Notes: generated from the sequence alone by a model not told the origin. A DNA stretch of 64,000 nt from Kuschelorhynchus macadamiae (GCA_030620095.1 JAUTXW010003824.1:124001-188000), one strand, 5' to 3'; counted from the stretch's first letter, positions 48,990 to 62,644 are shown. Made by a program: numbers and translations.

Positions 48990-49135
48990 TTTCAGTAATA
49001 CTTTTTTTAACATTTTACTAGGCCGCCATCTTTTTTCGTTATATTGAATTTTTACCAAAATATTACCAGGTTATCCCCATACGACCTTTAATTTTTGACC
49101 AAAATTTGAAGTCAATCGTAGTGGTAAATTCACAT
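48990..49135 (+). repeat. Family A unit, forward
   Basis: One unit: AGGCCGCCATCTTTTTTCG, TTTTACCAAAATATTACCAG, TTGACCAAAATTTGAAGTCA. From 49140 to 50080 nothing further was recognised. Confidence 0.65.
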
Positions 49136-50088
49136 ATATATATAGTATCGACTTTAAAAATGTTAATCATTTGACTACATACATCAGAAATACAGATATT
49201 TACATTTCATATGGAATGCACGTTAGGTAGGTAAAGATAGATGAATGGTTAATAAATAGCCATAAACGAATAATTATTATATAAATAACTTCAAATACAA
49301 ATGTCATGTTTAGTATCTCACTTTACAGAGGACATTTTATTATTTCCATGAACAGTGGTGAATCCAGAAGGTCTGAGAAAGTTAAGATAGACAAAACTAT
49401 CAATATCCAGTTTTTTTATTTTTATAGATTCTTGATTAGTTCTACCTCAGATTCGAACCTTTGTATGAAAAATTTGTCAACTGTAAAAACTTGGTTGCCA
49501 TCCAAATTTATTGGAACCATATATAACAAAAAAAAGGTCATTTCTGTAATACTGATATATTTTAAATCGAACTACACGTTTTCAGACTCTTATTACTTAT
49601 CAACTAATTAAAAGAGTCCACAAATTACGTAATCGAAATTATTAATTAATTTAAAAATATTCCTTTACGGGATCATAACACCATAAGTAAATAATTGTAT
49701 AATTTACAGCAATTTACAATATATTGCGAAAACCAAATTAAATAATATATCAAAAGCTGAGAATAAATGAAATTATTTCACACAGATTTAAAAAAGTAAA
49801 ACTTTTTTGGCTGCCATAAATTTTCTTCTAAAGTCTTCATAAAATGCTAAAATCCTTGCTTGTGTCAGCAAAAATCAAATATTTTACTTAATTTTGGTTC
49901 ATGAAAGTGTGTATTCTGGGATAAATAACTGTGGAATTTTAGCACTAGGTACCTCTATATTCGAACGCAGTTCATATTAAGAATAAAACAACATTGTTAC
50001 CTGTTACATATTTTACGTAACTTTGACGTTGATTCACCGTCAAAGGTAAACATTTGTTCCAATAAAAGTAATTTTTTTAAATTGTGAA

Positions 50089-51160
50089 ATGGTACGATTA
50101 GTGAAAGAGAACGCATAGAAATATTAATGATGATTGGGTATGGAGATAAAATGCGTACCCAAAACGAAGTTTGTGAATTTTTTAACAATAAATACCCAAA
50201 CAGAGCGCCTATATCAATCATTGAGATAGGAATTTGGGGCATGTGAGAGATAATTATGAAAACGGCCGGCTCAGTATCTCAGAAGATCTGCAGTCAAATG
50301 TGTTACTATCAGTTGAAGAGAAAAGCTAGTCGCACTATTGCTACCGAAAACAATATTAGTAAATGATCTTGACTGACATATTTACATAAAAATAAATGAC
50401 ATCCTTATAAAGTTCACTTGGTTCACGAACTTAATGAGGACGACCCGGATAGGAGAATGCAATTTTGTGTAATGATGGAGAGATGTGTCAATGATCCTCA
50501 ATTTTTACGAAGAATTTTCTTTTCGGATGAAACAACGTTTTGCCTAATATCATGGAATCAATGGAAGTGTGAATAGACATAATTGTCGATATTGGGCTAC
50601 AGAACACCCGCACTGGATAATGAATTGCCGCATACAATACCCCCAAAAAGTAAATGTATGGGCTGGGATTATTGGAAAATGAATTTTGGGTCCCTTCTTC
50701 TATGAAGAGACTTTAACTCGAGAAAGATATCTAGAATTTTTAACATTCGATTTGATACTTGCACTTGCTGTATTGTATCCAAATCTAGTAGATCCCGATA
50801 TTCCCAACGATGCTTCATGGTATCAACAGGATGGAGCACCATTATACTCGCCTAGTTCGTGAATATTTAGACACTGTTCTCCCTGGTAGGTGGATTGGTA
50901 GACCGAGTCCGATAGAATGGACTGCCAGATACCCTGATTTGACCTCTTTAGATTATTATCTGTGGAGTTACCTAAAATCCACAATGTATGTTAACAGATC
51001 CAACAATATTGATGACTTTAAAGACCAAATAAGACAGGAAATTAGATTGATAGAAGCTCAAGTAGTGCACAATATTTTGAAATAATTTGAAGATCGCCTA
51101 GGATATTGTCAGGATGTTGCTGGTGATCAATCAATTTCAACAATTTTTAAATTACTATTA
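50089..51160 (+). pseudogene. Mariner-like transposase, heavily decayed
   Basis: A relative of the copy at 33277. In broken frames it reads SERERIEILMMIGYGDKMR, NEVCEFFNNKYPNRAPIS, VHLVHELNEDDPDRRMQF, FFSDETTFCL and, near 50880, PGRWIGRPSPIEWTARYPDL and LDYYLWSYLKS. Many stops and frameshifts are present. Termini were not found. Confidence 0.8.
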
Positions 51161-51199
51161 CATAATTTTGTCATCTTATTATTAAAAAGTTATTATTAT

Positions 51200-53037
51200 C
51201 TAAAGTTAAGCCTTTTTTTTTAATAAAATTGATATTTTATACAACTTAATTTAGACATATGTAGATTCTGATAGATGAAATGTGATCAAAAATTGTGATT
51301 TTCTTCAAAATATAAGCATTGTATTGTTCAGGCAATTATGCAACTGTTCGCTATTTATCCTTATATTTTCAATAATAAAGTGGTGGAGGAAGGTCAAGGT
51401 TATAACGTTTATATCTCTGTTTTGGATGAACCGATTACATTGAACTTGGTGTCACGTAGAGCAATTAACTGTACCGTAATGATTCTATTAGTGGCCACTA
51501 GATGGCGTTTTTTCGTAATTCTTCAAATAATACGGATTTTCTCAAAAAAATCAAATGGTATGAGATGACTTTTTTGTTATAATTTAAATTAAGGTTATAA
51601 AAGGTATCGAATAGTGAAATAAAAAATCCAGATCCGTATTTAAATTAAAAAAGTTGTTGATGGTCGCCCGAATTCGAAACGTCGAATTGAAAAACTAACC
51701 TCATACAATTGTAGAGGAGAAAAAGTGATTATGATGAGGTGAAAATTATTTTCATCTGTCATTTCAAGTAAGCCTACAATTATAGAAGAACTAAAAAAAA
51801 AACAAAAAATAACATTTATGGTTTTTTTATAATTGTAACTTTATAGCGAATAAATAAGTACATATCTTATTATTATATTAGCAGAAGGTACGAAAAATAT
51901 CACCCGTTCTAAAATAACAAAAATACTCAACATGAAATTGTTAAAAAACCGTGAAGATATGCTAATCTATTTGAATAACAATATATTATAAAATGTTTAA
52001 TCATGTATTATTTACAACTCATGTGACAAATATTTTGGGGTCCAAATCAGTTTATTTTATTAGTAATGCCTATTTCCAAAGTTGACAGTTTTAATCAGAA
52101 TAAGTATTAAACTGTTACAGATTAATTTTATATATACAGGGTGAACCAATGAAAACGAAACAAGTCCGATTTCTCATACGTTTTGGTTTAGTAATTTTCG
52201 AGAAAATGGTGTTTTAAGACGGTAACGAGTCGAAATCAAAGAAATCGATATTTTTGGCTATTATCGCAGTTTTTCGTTCATTTTATTGCGCCTTTTTTGT
52301 TTTACTTTCTAATAGTACTATTTTCAACCCCAATTAGGGGCCGATTCTTTATCTGACGCTATATTACCCAGTTGCAGTTAGACTACCTTAAAAAGCGAAT
52401 GAAATGTTTTATATGAATTTTCACTCTAAATATGAAGCCTAAAGTTATTCTCGATGTTCCAAGTTATTTTGGCTAAAATCTGCATTTTTTGTAGAATTTC
52501 GATTTTATCCAATTTTTGAACCTCCGACAAACAACGTGTTATTATATTTTTGTAGAAAAAAAGAGCGAACTTTTAATCTGTATAGCAGTTTTGTCCCAGA
52601 AGGTATCAATACGTTGCGGTCGTTACGAAGGCTTAAATCCGGGCAAACAAATGTCGTGCTTACTACATCTCAAAAATATCTCAAAATTCACCCTTAACAC
52701 CGATTGGATTGAATTTTATGCTAATCTCTAAAGGAAACATAGCCGCTTCTTACACTCTTACTTTATATACCTAGATTTAAACGTTCAGATACTACAATGC
52801 CAAAAACACAACAAAACATATAGACCAAAGTTGCACATTTATTTCTAAATTGTCCGCTCTGTATAAACCGGAGCAATTTTGACAAAATTAGTTCTTGTTA
52901 TTCACGAATATCCGGTAGAAACATTTCCTAATACGCAAAATTAAGTTAAAACAGAAAAATACGACTCTTTTGTTTTCAGCATTTTCTCGAAAAGCATTAA
53001 AACAAATTTGAAAAAATAGTAACCGTTATATAAAATT
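51200..53037. other. Intergenic with transposon edges, no gene
   Basis: TATACAGGGTGAACCAATG at 52135 looks like a transposon terminus without a recognised partner. A lone GAAACGTCG at 51677 lacks the other hammerhead parts. Confidence 0.4.
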
Positions 53038-53039
53038 TT

Positions 53040-55484
53040 AATAACAAATAAATGAAAACACAAGTTTTAATTTGTTACCTGTCACTTATTTTATTTTTGC
53101 ACTAGGGTCTCATAAAAATACATAAAGAAGTGGCACCCATAAGGCCGATTGTATCTTACACAAACACCAATACAATTTTTAGAAATATCACACAATTTAA
53201 ACCAAAAATTTCTGTTAAAAACTCTATCGAACTTACTAAAAAACTGAAATATATAACCTTGCCAAGCATCCTTTGATGTCACCAATATGTTTTCCAATAT
53301 TTCAAATGAAGAATGCTTTAATATAATTAACCAAATACTTAGAAAGAAGCATATAAACGAAAATTACTTTGAATTTGACGGGGAATATTATAACCAAAAA
53401 GACGGTTTAGCAATGGGCTCCCCCATAAGCCCATTACTAGCAGAAATTTGTATGTCACATTTTGAAGAAAATTTTTTAAATACACCCTTTGCGAATAATA
53501 TCTTCTTTTGGCATAAGTACGTGGATCAGTGGCGGCTCGTGGTTAAAAAAAATAGGGGAAGTGTCAGTCAGAGAAAACTAGGACAGACAAGGTCTAAAAT
53601 GAGCACCGCATCCAAGACATTTTTTGCACTTCTATTTAAATTCAGAAAACCAAGAATTTGTTAAATGAATATTGGAGGATTTACCAGAATTTTTAATGTC
53701 TTTTTTGGCACTAATTGTCAGCACACTTGTCTGTCAACCCGTAATTAAAAGGTCCTTTTTGTCATCTTCTTTCCCATGGGAAAATAAACTTCATTTTGCT
53801 ACTACAAACAACGTCTCTAACGGGTCCAAACGAATTCCTTTTCAATAACACACACGCGCCACTCCTCCAAAGAATAAAATAAAGGGCCGTCGATAAAATA
53901 CTGAATAAAGCGCGATCGCCGCGATCTACTTTACGTAAAATACGAACGGAAGCGATAAACTGTGACTCTTACTTAGAGGCGCGGTCTTCGTACATGCGAT
54001 ACTCTCGTTGCCATAGCAACGCATTATTGTCAGACATTGTTTTCGTTTCTCGCTAGATTTTTACCGAGCTCGCACGTGGCTCTTCCGTTGATGGATCGAC
54101 ACAAACGAGTTTGCTGCCGATGCGGTGGGCGCACATACGGGTTTTCTTAATACACGCAAGTATTCGTTTGTGTTTGCCTCTAGGTTTCTAACGAGCGACC
54201 AACGGCAATACTACGAATGCATTAAATTTAAAATTGCAATTATTGATAATTTTTAATGAAATGAATTAGATTTAATATTGAAAATTAGTATATAGTATTG
54301 ATTTTTCAAGTGTGTTAAAAAATAATTTGCCAGGTTTTTTTTTGGGGGAGAGGAACTTTCCGTACTTCCTCCGTATAGCCGCCACTGGCGTGGATGACGT
54401 ATTGATCTGCTTCAGAGGAAATAAAGAGTAATTACACACAGTTAAAACTAGTCACCCCAAAATCACCTCAATTCAATCCATAACAAAATCAAATTTACAC
54501 TCGAAATGGAAGAAAACAATTCAATAAATTTTCTAGACATCACATTAATAAGATCACTTAATAAATAGAAATTTAATATCTACAGAAAACCCAGTTATAC
54601 AGATGTAACTATATCGAAGGACTCTCTTCATCCCGTGGAGAATAAACTTTCAGCAGATAGGTCTTTGATTCATAGAGCTTCTTCTGTGCCATTAGACAAA
54701 CATTGCTTCGAAAGGGAACTTGACATGTAATCTATTGCAAAAATAATGGCTATATATTATCTGAAATTAACAGACTAATTTTTAAAAAACGTAAACTTTT
54801 GACTATCCAACAAATATATCCTAGGGTTAAAGATTCCCATATAAAATATACAACCCAATATCTAACAAGATTGCAAATATTTTAAAAAGAAATAAAAATA
54901 CTAGTTCTTATCGATCGTCCCAAAAACTCTTTAATTTGATTTTTAACGTCAAAACAAAAATAAATAAGTATTAAAAGTCTGGAGTTTATAGCTTAAAATG
55001 CGACGAATGCAATAGCTGCTATATAGGGTAAACAGGGAGAAATTTCGATGTTAGATTCAAAGAACTATTAAACTCAATAAACATAACTCTCATTTTGCCA
55101 ACCATTTCCTAGAAACTTCACATAAATTCCCTGACATAAATAAGTTAGATATATTAATTATAAGCAAAAAAATCGCAAATTGGATTGAAATAGATAGACA
55201 TTTATAAACATCATAAAGACCCAAATGTTAACCTTTGACATTCACAAATAGATGTAAGAAATACCACCCTATTAAAACTTTTTGACCATAAAAATTGTAC
55301 AGTTGGTTTTCCCTAACCATAATCAAAAGAATTTTGTCTGTATATATACCTAACGTGATTGTAAATATCTCCATTGCGTTTGAAAATGTACTAGTAGTAC
55401 GAAACTGTAGTAGTATGCCTAGTACAAAAATAAAATAAGTGACAGTTAACATAGTAAAACTTGGGTTTTCATTTATTTGTTAAA
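53040..55484 (+). mobile_element. Penelope-like element with inverted flanks
   Basis: The RT begins with PIRPIVSYTNTNTIFRN near 53145 and continues SFDVTNMFSNISNEECF and KDGLAMGSPISPLLAEI. It reaches HKYVD, where a hAT-like element is inserted at 53527-54387; DVLICFRGN follows directly after it. Later, SGVYSLKCDECNSCYIG near 55000 with TGRNFDVRFKEL is a GIY-YIG endonuclease. Stops are frequent. About 65 bp at 53043-53106 recur inverted at 55418-55484, so the copy has inverted flanks, a known Penelope arrangement. It is a different subfamily from the one at 41484. Confidence 0.82.
53527..54387. mobile_element. Non-autonomous hAT-like element inside Penelope RT
   Basis: An 861-bp insert with 11-bp terminal inverted repeats CAGTGGCGGCT/AGCCGCCACTG. 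It is flanked by ACGTGGAT (53519-53526) and GCGTGGAT (54388-54395), an 8-bp target duplication with one difference. Removing it leaves the RT reading straight through its YVDD box. The inside has a GC-richer stretch near 53890-54190 but no transposase. Its termini are of the same type as the element at 3211. Confidence 0.78.
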
Positions 55485-58400
55485 ATGTACTGTCACAAAG
55501 TAACGGACGATTCCATTAAATCTTAGAATTGTATTAGCTTTGAAATGAGCAATCACTTAACTTCTCATCCCATTTTCCAGGGGCCAGCGTAACCCTCGTT
55601 AGGGAATTCAAACGAGAGGGTCGAACATATACCCAAAGAGATTCCTCCTTGAAAACAAATTCGCTAGACGTGCGGGAAATTGGGTTTGTTTCCTTTTCAT
55701 TTGCTATTAACGGGAGTGATGTGAGTCTTCAATAGAATTCAAACCAAAGTTCACAGACTATAGCGCTGTAAACTTTGATTCAAACACACTCCGGCCCGAA
55801 ATTATTGATAATTAGTTTGTTCCTCGTTTATTTCTTCCTAAACTTTGGCGAGATCTATAATTAGATAACTATGGTATCTACGCAGTGGTTCTAATAATGT
55901 TTTTAAATTGTGTTTGTGGTATACCAAGAGTTTATTTTGATCTCCATCTAATGTATTTGTAAAGTTATTAAAACCTTATAGACAGACATATGTTGTTTTC
56001 AAATCATCCACTAGCCATCATCATAAAATTATAATTCAATAGGTTTTTTCCACAATTCGTCCGTAAACTCATTTTGCAATGACCATATTGAAAATAAACT
56101 AATTACTAAATTACGCATAACAAAATTATGGTTACATTCAAAGTAATAAAGCTATTTTAGCAGTTTCTTTTTTTTATTTAGAATGAGACTTATTTCACCA
56201 CTGATAATTAAAATTACGGCTGAACAGGTTTTTGCCGTAAAGCAAAATTTTTCAAAAAAAATGTGAAAGACCCCACTATCTATCATTAATTGTCTTATGT
56301 ATATTTATGTCTTATTATGTAATATTTGAAGCAACCACACTTGGCCAGCAAATATTGTCTCTCCGATCCTGGAAGGCATTGTAGCAATCATTCGTTTTAA
56401 AGTCAATTTTCATATTTGAACAATGTTTTCAAGTATACAGGATGATTGGAAAAAGTGTGGCGAAACCAACTTATTAGGTAATGTTTTCAAAATTCAGCTT
56501 TGGCAGGAACTTTTGCTGCTTTAAGTATGAAAAATAGTCTATTCGAAAATAGTTACGTGACTCGTGTTCAGATGTCAAAATTGACATTTACTTATGAACA
56601 TTGTAGAAAACCGCTTATTTGCTAAAATATGAAAAATATTTATTAAGAAAAGTTGTTTGTTTTTACTTTGCTCAAATTGCTGGCGTTAATGTATTTTACC
56701 CACTTACCTTACTGTATGTATGTAATTTTTGAGTTCTCCTTTTATTTAAATACATTTTAATTCAAATCATTCCCCTAATTTTATTTTGATAGACGTATCG
56801 TAAAAGTGATTCGTGTGAAAAATTTATTTTTTCATAAGATGAGCCAGGAAATTACTTTAAGATCTCTAAAATTTCCCCTTGGAAAATAAAAAATCAAAAT
56901 TGTTCACTCAAGAATCAAGGACTCCATATTCTTACAGAATTAGTTTTTACCTTTGATCTACTGATTCTTCCCACAATCAACAAAAATCACAAAAATGGGG
57001 CCGAAATGAAATTTAATACCATAATACCTGTTTATTTTGGAAAACTTAAATGTGCGTTATTTATAAATCTTTAAACATCAGATTACTCTCTATTAACTAA
57101 TTACTATTAGTTAACTGTCAACCAATTAAAATTTCAAAATTAATTGATTTATTTTTTAATGTAAATGAAAGAGACATGAAAGATGATAGGTCAAGCTGAA
57201 TGACTAATGAAAGGTAATCTAACTATATCAGTTTCATATCTTTTTCGGGGTTTTTAGGGTCATGAATATCAATTTTACTGATTATTGTAATTTGACCATT
57301 TGTATTGAGGATTTTGCTTCCGGAACATTTTACCAACTTGTAGAAATTTTTCAAGAAGTATTTAAAGTTGTACCGAGGTTATCTGTATCGAGGTTGAAAT
57401 TTGATGCATAGCTTTAAGTAACCAAAAAATTAATTTGGGCATACCTGGAGATATTAACCCCAACTTAGGGTAGAGGCAATCTTTTTTCTCGTTAGGCTAT
57501 TTCGGTAGGTAATTATTAATCGTAATGAATGGCAAAAATATGTCTTGTGGAGTAATTGAAATATGTGGTGCGAGTTAGTTTTCAAGGGCACCAGTTCGAA
57601 TCTATTAATGCATTTTATTTAATATTAGTAATTGTGATTCTAACAAAATTTTGAGTGCAATGATCTTCAGTACTTGTTTATTGTATTAGTGACGTCCAAC
57701 ATTTTAATCTATGCCTCGAAAACTTTAAGCCTGACCTTTAAAATAAAAATTATTATATATAAAACTAAAAACGATGAAATGAATTTTTTATAAAAAAAAT
57801 AAAACCGACTCAACTATATAATCAATACGTAAATGGCTTTTATGGGAAGTCCTTAGTAATTAGGGCTTAGTTGTACGCCGACTTCATAAAGTTAAAATTT
57901 GGAATAAAATATTGTTTTAACTTTTTATTTTTTTACAACTTCTTTTTATGTAAAACTACACATTATTTGCAAAAAAGGTATAAAATTGGAAAAAAGTATA
58001 TTATTGTATACCCAAAACTACCCTTACTATTTTTTAATCAAGATTATTTTAACAAAAGTATGCAAAATATGACTTGTTTTCATTTCCACTTTACATATTT
58101 AAGTAAAACAAAACCCCCGTTTTATTATTTACCATTCTTAAGGGACCCCTAGACGATCAATAATATTGCACACAAATTCTGATCTGTAATATGTATTGTA
58201 AATCAACAATATTGTCATCAGAAAGAAAATGTCTTCAACACTATTTATCTTTACGAAAATGTGTTCTTAGCGGGTCAGCTTTTGCTTTACATAATTTTTA
58301 CTTGTATCAGGCAAGATATCTTTATCAGTATTCAATTAGCATAGTATCATAGGCATCATTTTTCCCAATGGGGTTACTATGCTCTTCTGATTTCACTTGC

Positions 58401-58780
58401 CCTAATTCGGGATGATACACATTAATAACTTCTTTAATAAATTATCTATTACTATTTTTGGCAGCTGACATATTTTTCAAATACCCTGTAAATATACAAA
58501 TACTCTGTAAAAAAACAACTCAAGAAAAATTACTAAATAAATATTGGACATTTTATAGGCCAGACCCATAAACAACCAATATAATTTAACTGCGTAAATA
58601 ATACTATGGTAAAATATCTGATTCCGATATCTTGTTCAAATCATAAACACATATTCAAGATAGTCAACAATATTGCGCAATGTTATTGATCGTCTAGAAT
58701 CCCTATAGGGCCCTATAAGCCCAATCTCCCTTAATAGATATATTCTGGTATTTGGCCACTAGCAATAAACAATAACAAAA
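55485..58780. other. Long stretch without recognised features
   Basis: About 3.3 kb of AT-rich sequence. TATACAGGATGATTGGAAAA at 56436 resembles a transposon terminus. No coding region, RNA gene or clear repeat was identified on either strand. Confidence 0.45.
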
Positions 58781-58784
58781 TTAT

Positions 58785-59445
58785 GTTAAAACACAACAAT
58801 TTTTTTAGGAGTAATTATAGACGAAAATTTAAGTTGGAAAAATCATATTCAGGGTATAAGAACCCCTATACCCCCATTAATAGGAGTATTATGCACAGCA
58901 AGATATTTCACACCATTAAAATTCTTAAAAAACGTTTATTATTCTTTAATATATTCTATATTCCAATATTTAATTTCATTTTGGGTATCTGCTTGTTTGT
59001 TACATATTAAACCATTAAAACAATTGCAAAATATAATTCTAAAATGTATTTATAAACTACCATATCTGGAACCTTCTATTAACTTATGTAAGCCTAAGGG
59101 ATTCTTAAACTTAGCAAAATATGTATAAATTAAAAATTTGCATTTTAATATACTCTATTATTAAAAAAAAAAATAGCAAATAATATATTGAAAAAATCTA
59201 ATACTTTACATAATCACGATACTAGACACTGCTTATAATTACAGACCATTACATTAAAAAAACACATTGGAAAAAATCAGTTCTGCACGATGGTTTAAAA
59301 ATATACAATTAATAACTTACCAGAGACTATGTCATAAAACAAAATTGTCATTATTTAAAAAAACAACTAAAAATGCATTTTTGACAAAAATAGAAATGAA
59401 TAGATTTTAAAATTATCAAATTATTATTATTATTATTATTATTGC
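58785..59445 (+). pseudogene. LINE C-terminal scrap with (ATT)n tail
   Basis: In the best frame it reads FLGVIIDENLSWKNHIQGI, a typical RT thumb start, then YYSLIYSIFQYLISFWVSA and LQNIILKCIYKLPYLEPS. Frameshifts and stops follow. The 3' end is a short (ATT)n tract at 59417-59442. The catalytic part is missing. Confidence 0.7.
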
Positions 59446-60206
59446 TATACGTTATATTCCATGTATGTAATAAACTGGTTTGTTGGTTGGAATAAAACAG
59501 TTTAAATAAGTAATATGAATTTTTCGAGCATTGTTCTTATTTTGGAGTAATCCCCTAGAACGTTGGCAGCTGAATTACCGAACACCCTATATATTTAGTA
59601 AATTTTGTAAGTGATATTCTAAGTTTGGAAAAATATTTTCCTAATGGTATTGTGTAACTGAACAGTTTTAGAGGACATTTCAGGCTATCAATCCATATCA
59701 AAGTCTACTGAATAAATATTTATTCTGTAAACTTGGCCCATATGGAACATACCTTACCCGTTTTTTCAATTTTGGACATATGTATTTCTTAGGGCTGAGG
59801 TTATATTACCTATTGTAGGGAGGGTCATACGTCATACAATACATCGATTGCCCATACATATGCTTTTAAGTAGTTGCTTTTTTATTAGTATTATTACCCT
59901 CTTTGTGACTAAAATTGTCTAGGTCTAACTAGCTACAACATACCTATATCTAGGTATTTATTTATTTCTACCGAAGGATAAAATTAGAATACGGTGTTTC
60001 AAATACATTTTGTGACTTTCAATGATTATTATATATAAAAAAAAAGAAAGAAAGATGAGTTTGAATTTTTTTTCATGTATCTAAAACTTGAAAACACCAA
60101 TATTCCAATAAATTTTATTTATAAAATCTGCTATGTTTTCATAATATTCCGCTTTGTTTGCCCTTACGAATGATATCCTAAAGCTGTAATTTTCCATCGA
60201 ATACGT

Positions 60207-60500
60207 CGAAATTTCTAGAGCCATGGAAACTAGGTGAACACAAAACAAAGGCATGTCTCGAAACTACGCAGTAAACATAAAACGTATAGCAATCGACGAT
60301 GGCACGGATCATCGTTAGAAATAGAGTATGACTCTACAACGGTATAGAAAAGGACAAACGAAAATATTCCGGTCTTAGTCACCGGCTGAGTTCGATCAAT
60401 ACAAGCCCGGGATCACGTAGCCCCTCGTCATCGTCCAGAAAATTCTGCTGGTAGGAGGCGAACCTATAAATACTCGCAGAGCACAAAACGCGTCACAGTT
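60207..60500 (+). promoter_or_regulatory. Heat-shock-type promoter candidate
   Basis: Two heat-shock-element-like sites are present: GAAatTTCtaGAG (60208-60220) and aGAAaaTTCt (60437-60446). A TATA box TATAAATA lies at 60465-60472, and an initiator-like TCACAGTT near 60493-60500, about 30 bp further. The region is clearly more GC-rich than its surroundings. This spacing is that of insect heat-shock promoters. Transcription would run rightwards. The assignment is an inference from motifs only. Confidence 0.45.
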
Positions 60501-60542
60501 TCTTTCTAGTGTTCGTATTGTAAGTTACATTCTAGTGCGAAG

Positions 60543-60602
60543 ATGTGCAGCCTGCAGATTGGTGAGAAGTGTGCAGCGAGCCAACGTTCGACGCCATCTT
60601 GA
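60543..60602 (+). CDS. Short ORF downstream of the promoter candidate
   Basis: A 19-codon frame, MCSLQIGEKCAASQRSTPS, with A at -3 of the ATG. It lies about 45 nt after the predicted start of transcription. A donor-like ATTG/GTGAGA (60562) overlaps it, so the frame could also be the start of a spliced coding region. I recognise no family. Fly hsr-omega transcripts have a similarly placed tiny ORF. Confidence 0.2.
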   Translation: MCSLQIGEKCAASQRSTPS

Positions 60603-60762
60603 TGTTCAGGTTTATTGGGTTTTTATACTGTTTAGTATATCTATAATATCTTTTCTTCATAGAGTACACATTTATTTTCGATTATTTCCAAATTTTAAAT
60701 ATTATTAGCTGCAAAATTTATTTCTTTTACATATTTTGTTAAAATGACGCAATTTGGTCGCG

Positions 60763-60793
60763 TCCCATTTGCATCTGGCCAATGCAAATGGGA
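60763..60793. promoter_or_regulatory. Palindrome of two POU octamers
   Basis: TCCCATTTGCAT (60763-60774) and ATGCAAATGGGA (60782-60793) are perfect 12-bp inverted arms around CTGGCCA. Each arm holds the octamer ATGCAAAT, the binding site of POU-domain factors. A TTCtaGAA heat-shock-like half-site pair follows at 60807-60814. Confidence 0.4.
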
Positions 60794-60802
60794 GCGCCAT
60801 GG

Positions 60803-62640
60803 AGAAATTCTAGAACCAAACTCGTAATATTTTACGAAAATTATAAATGCTGCCGGTACCACATTTTTACACCAATAGTTTCACATAAACAGGATTTATC
60901 GTCATTTCTACAAATGCATTAGTATATAATTTTTACAAAATTACCAAGACTTGTGACTAAATTTACGCCACAAACGTGGTTCATGAAATATACCGAGTTT
61001 CTCCACTATTACAGTAGCAGAGCAAAGCAGAGCAGAAAATCATCATATTTTTATTTATTCATAGTAACGAATTTACAAAATTATCAACTGACTGTTTATA
61101 AATTTACATATATATCCCACAAACGTGGTATCAAATTTATGCATTAATTTCAGAGAATTCCACATACGCTGTAAAAACGTCGGTCCTACCAATAATCCAA
61201 TATGGCGCCTTAGATAAGTAGGGTGCGGTCATCTAGTCGAGAGCGCATGCGTTGTTAGACGAAATCGATAATCTCTACCGAGGAACAAATAAAATTGCGA
61301 CGGCAATAAGAAACATGGGTATGATTAAATTGTGAAATAGATATTTGAAATACATTATAATAAACTTTAGAAAGAAGCCTACTGCTTCGATTAGGTCTCT
61401 AAACTGGCCGATGGCCAGAAACTTAAACATTTTTCTAGATATTTTCAACATTTCGAGCGAGGTCTGAAGAGGTATAGGAAGCGCGGGTTCGTAATTTCTC
61501 GGAACTGCGGACTCTCACCCCTTACCCCCTGCGGCTCCCTGAATTTACAGAGAATTCAGAAATCTGAGCTATTAATAGAAATTAGACTTGTGTGTTAAAA
61601 CTTTTTAAACTTAATATATATTTAGGTGTTTGACTTAAAATGTTGAAACTATTTTATCTGTCATGACATAAGAACTGTTCTTAGCATTAAAACTGACATA
61701 GATTGCCTACAATTTAATAACTTATTACTTAACAGCAACATAATATATAATCCTGCATCAGTTATTGAACATATGGTTTGCAAAAGTACTTAATATTTTT
61801 CTTTGCAAAAATATTACTGAGCTTCCACTGAAAATAGTTATTAAATTGAATACAATTTTACGTAGGTATGCATATACCTACATATGCTTTAGAAGAAATA
61901 GCATTTTTATAGTGTTTACCGCAATATTGAATTTGTAGCCCCATTTATATTATTTTCGTAAACATCTTTGCGTTTGTACAACTTATATATCAACGTTCGT
62001 AATAAAACATTTTTAAAACAAAAACCAACTCTTCGAATTTATTATTATATATCACCAATCATCCCAAAAATATAAATGCAGTACTGCGATATAACAAAAG
62101 TGATCACTATAATCATACATCACCAAAACGGTGATATAAATGAGATCTCATAAACAATGGAATTTGAACGATTCCATTTTAGTTTTAAGTAAAAGCTGGA
62201 AGACAAATCAACTATAAAATCTTCGTGCGGGCGGTCCTTCAAGCAGTAAGTACACAGATTTTCAAGTTATAATTTTTTTTGAGTTTATTTTTGCGTTAAA
62301 TTTTGTATACTAACAGTTTTTCGTTTATATATTAGGTTTATGTAATATCGCTTTTATTTATTGTTAGGATACCGACCCCAAAGAAAAGTGTACATTTTGT
62401 TTTGAGGTATACATATATTGCGCTTCTTTAAAAACGAATCTAAAAAGGGTGAATGAAATATTGAAAGTTTGGATACTTATTCTATGGTCAAAAATAAATT
62501 TCATAAAGGAGTAAAAATTTATATTTATAGTTAAAACCTATTGAAAACCTCCAATTTAAGCGATTTTTTTCCAATTTAGTTATCATACTTGGAAGTCAAA
62601 ATTTTTATGGAAATGTTTCCAATATTCAGCCTAAATAATT
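60803..62640. other. Transcription-unit body candidate, no coding region
   Basis: Between the promoter candidate and the tandem repeats I see GC-richer patches at 61170-61320 and 61440-61560 and a donor-like GCA/GTAAGT near 62250 preceded by TATAAAA near 62213. No protein frame of note was seen. Confidence 0.3.
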
Positions 62641-62644
62641 TTTT

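Noticed and set aside
51655..51690. GAAACGTCG resembling the hammerhead second box
   Set aside because: The first box reads TTGATGG, no helix II and no helix I partner are seen.
57570..57610. tRNA-like B box GTTCGAATC
   Set aside because: No A box at the right distance and no cloverleaf could be drawn.
57871..58152. A 93-codon plus-strand frame
   Set aside because: AT-rich, Phe/Tyr/Lys-heavy composition and no recognisable motif.
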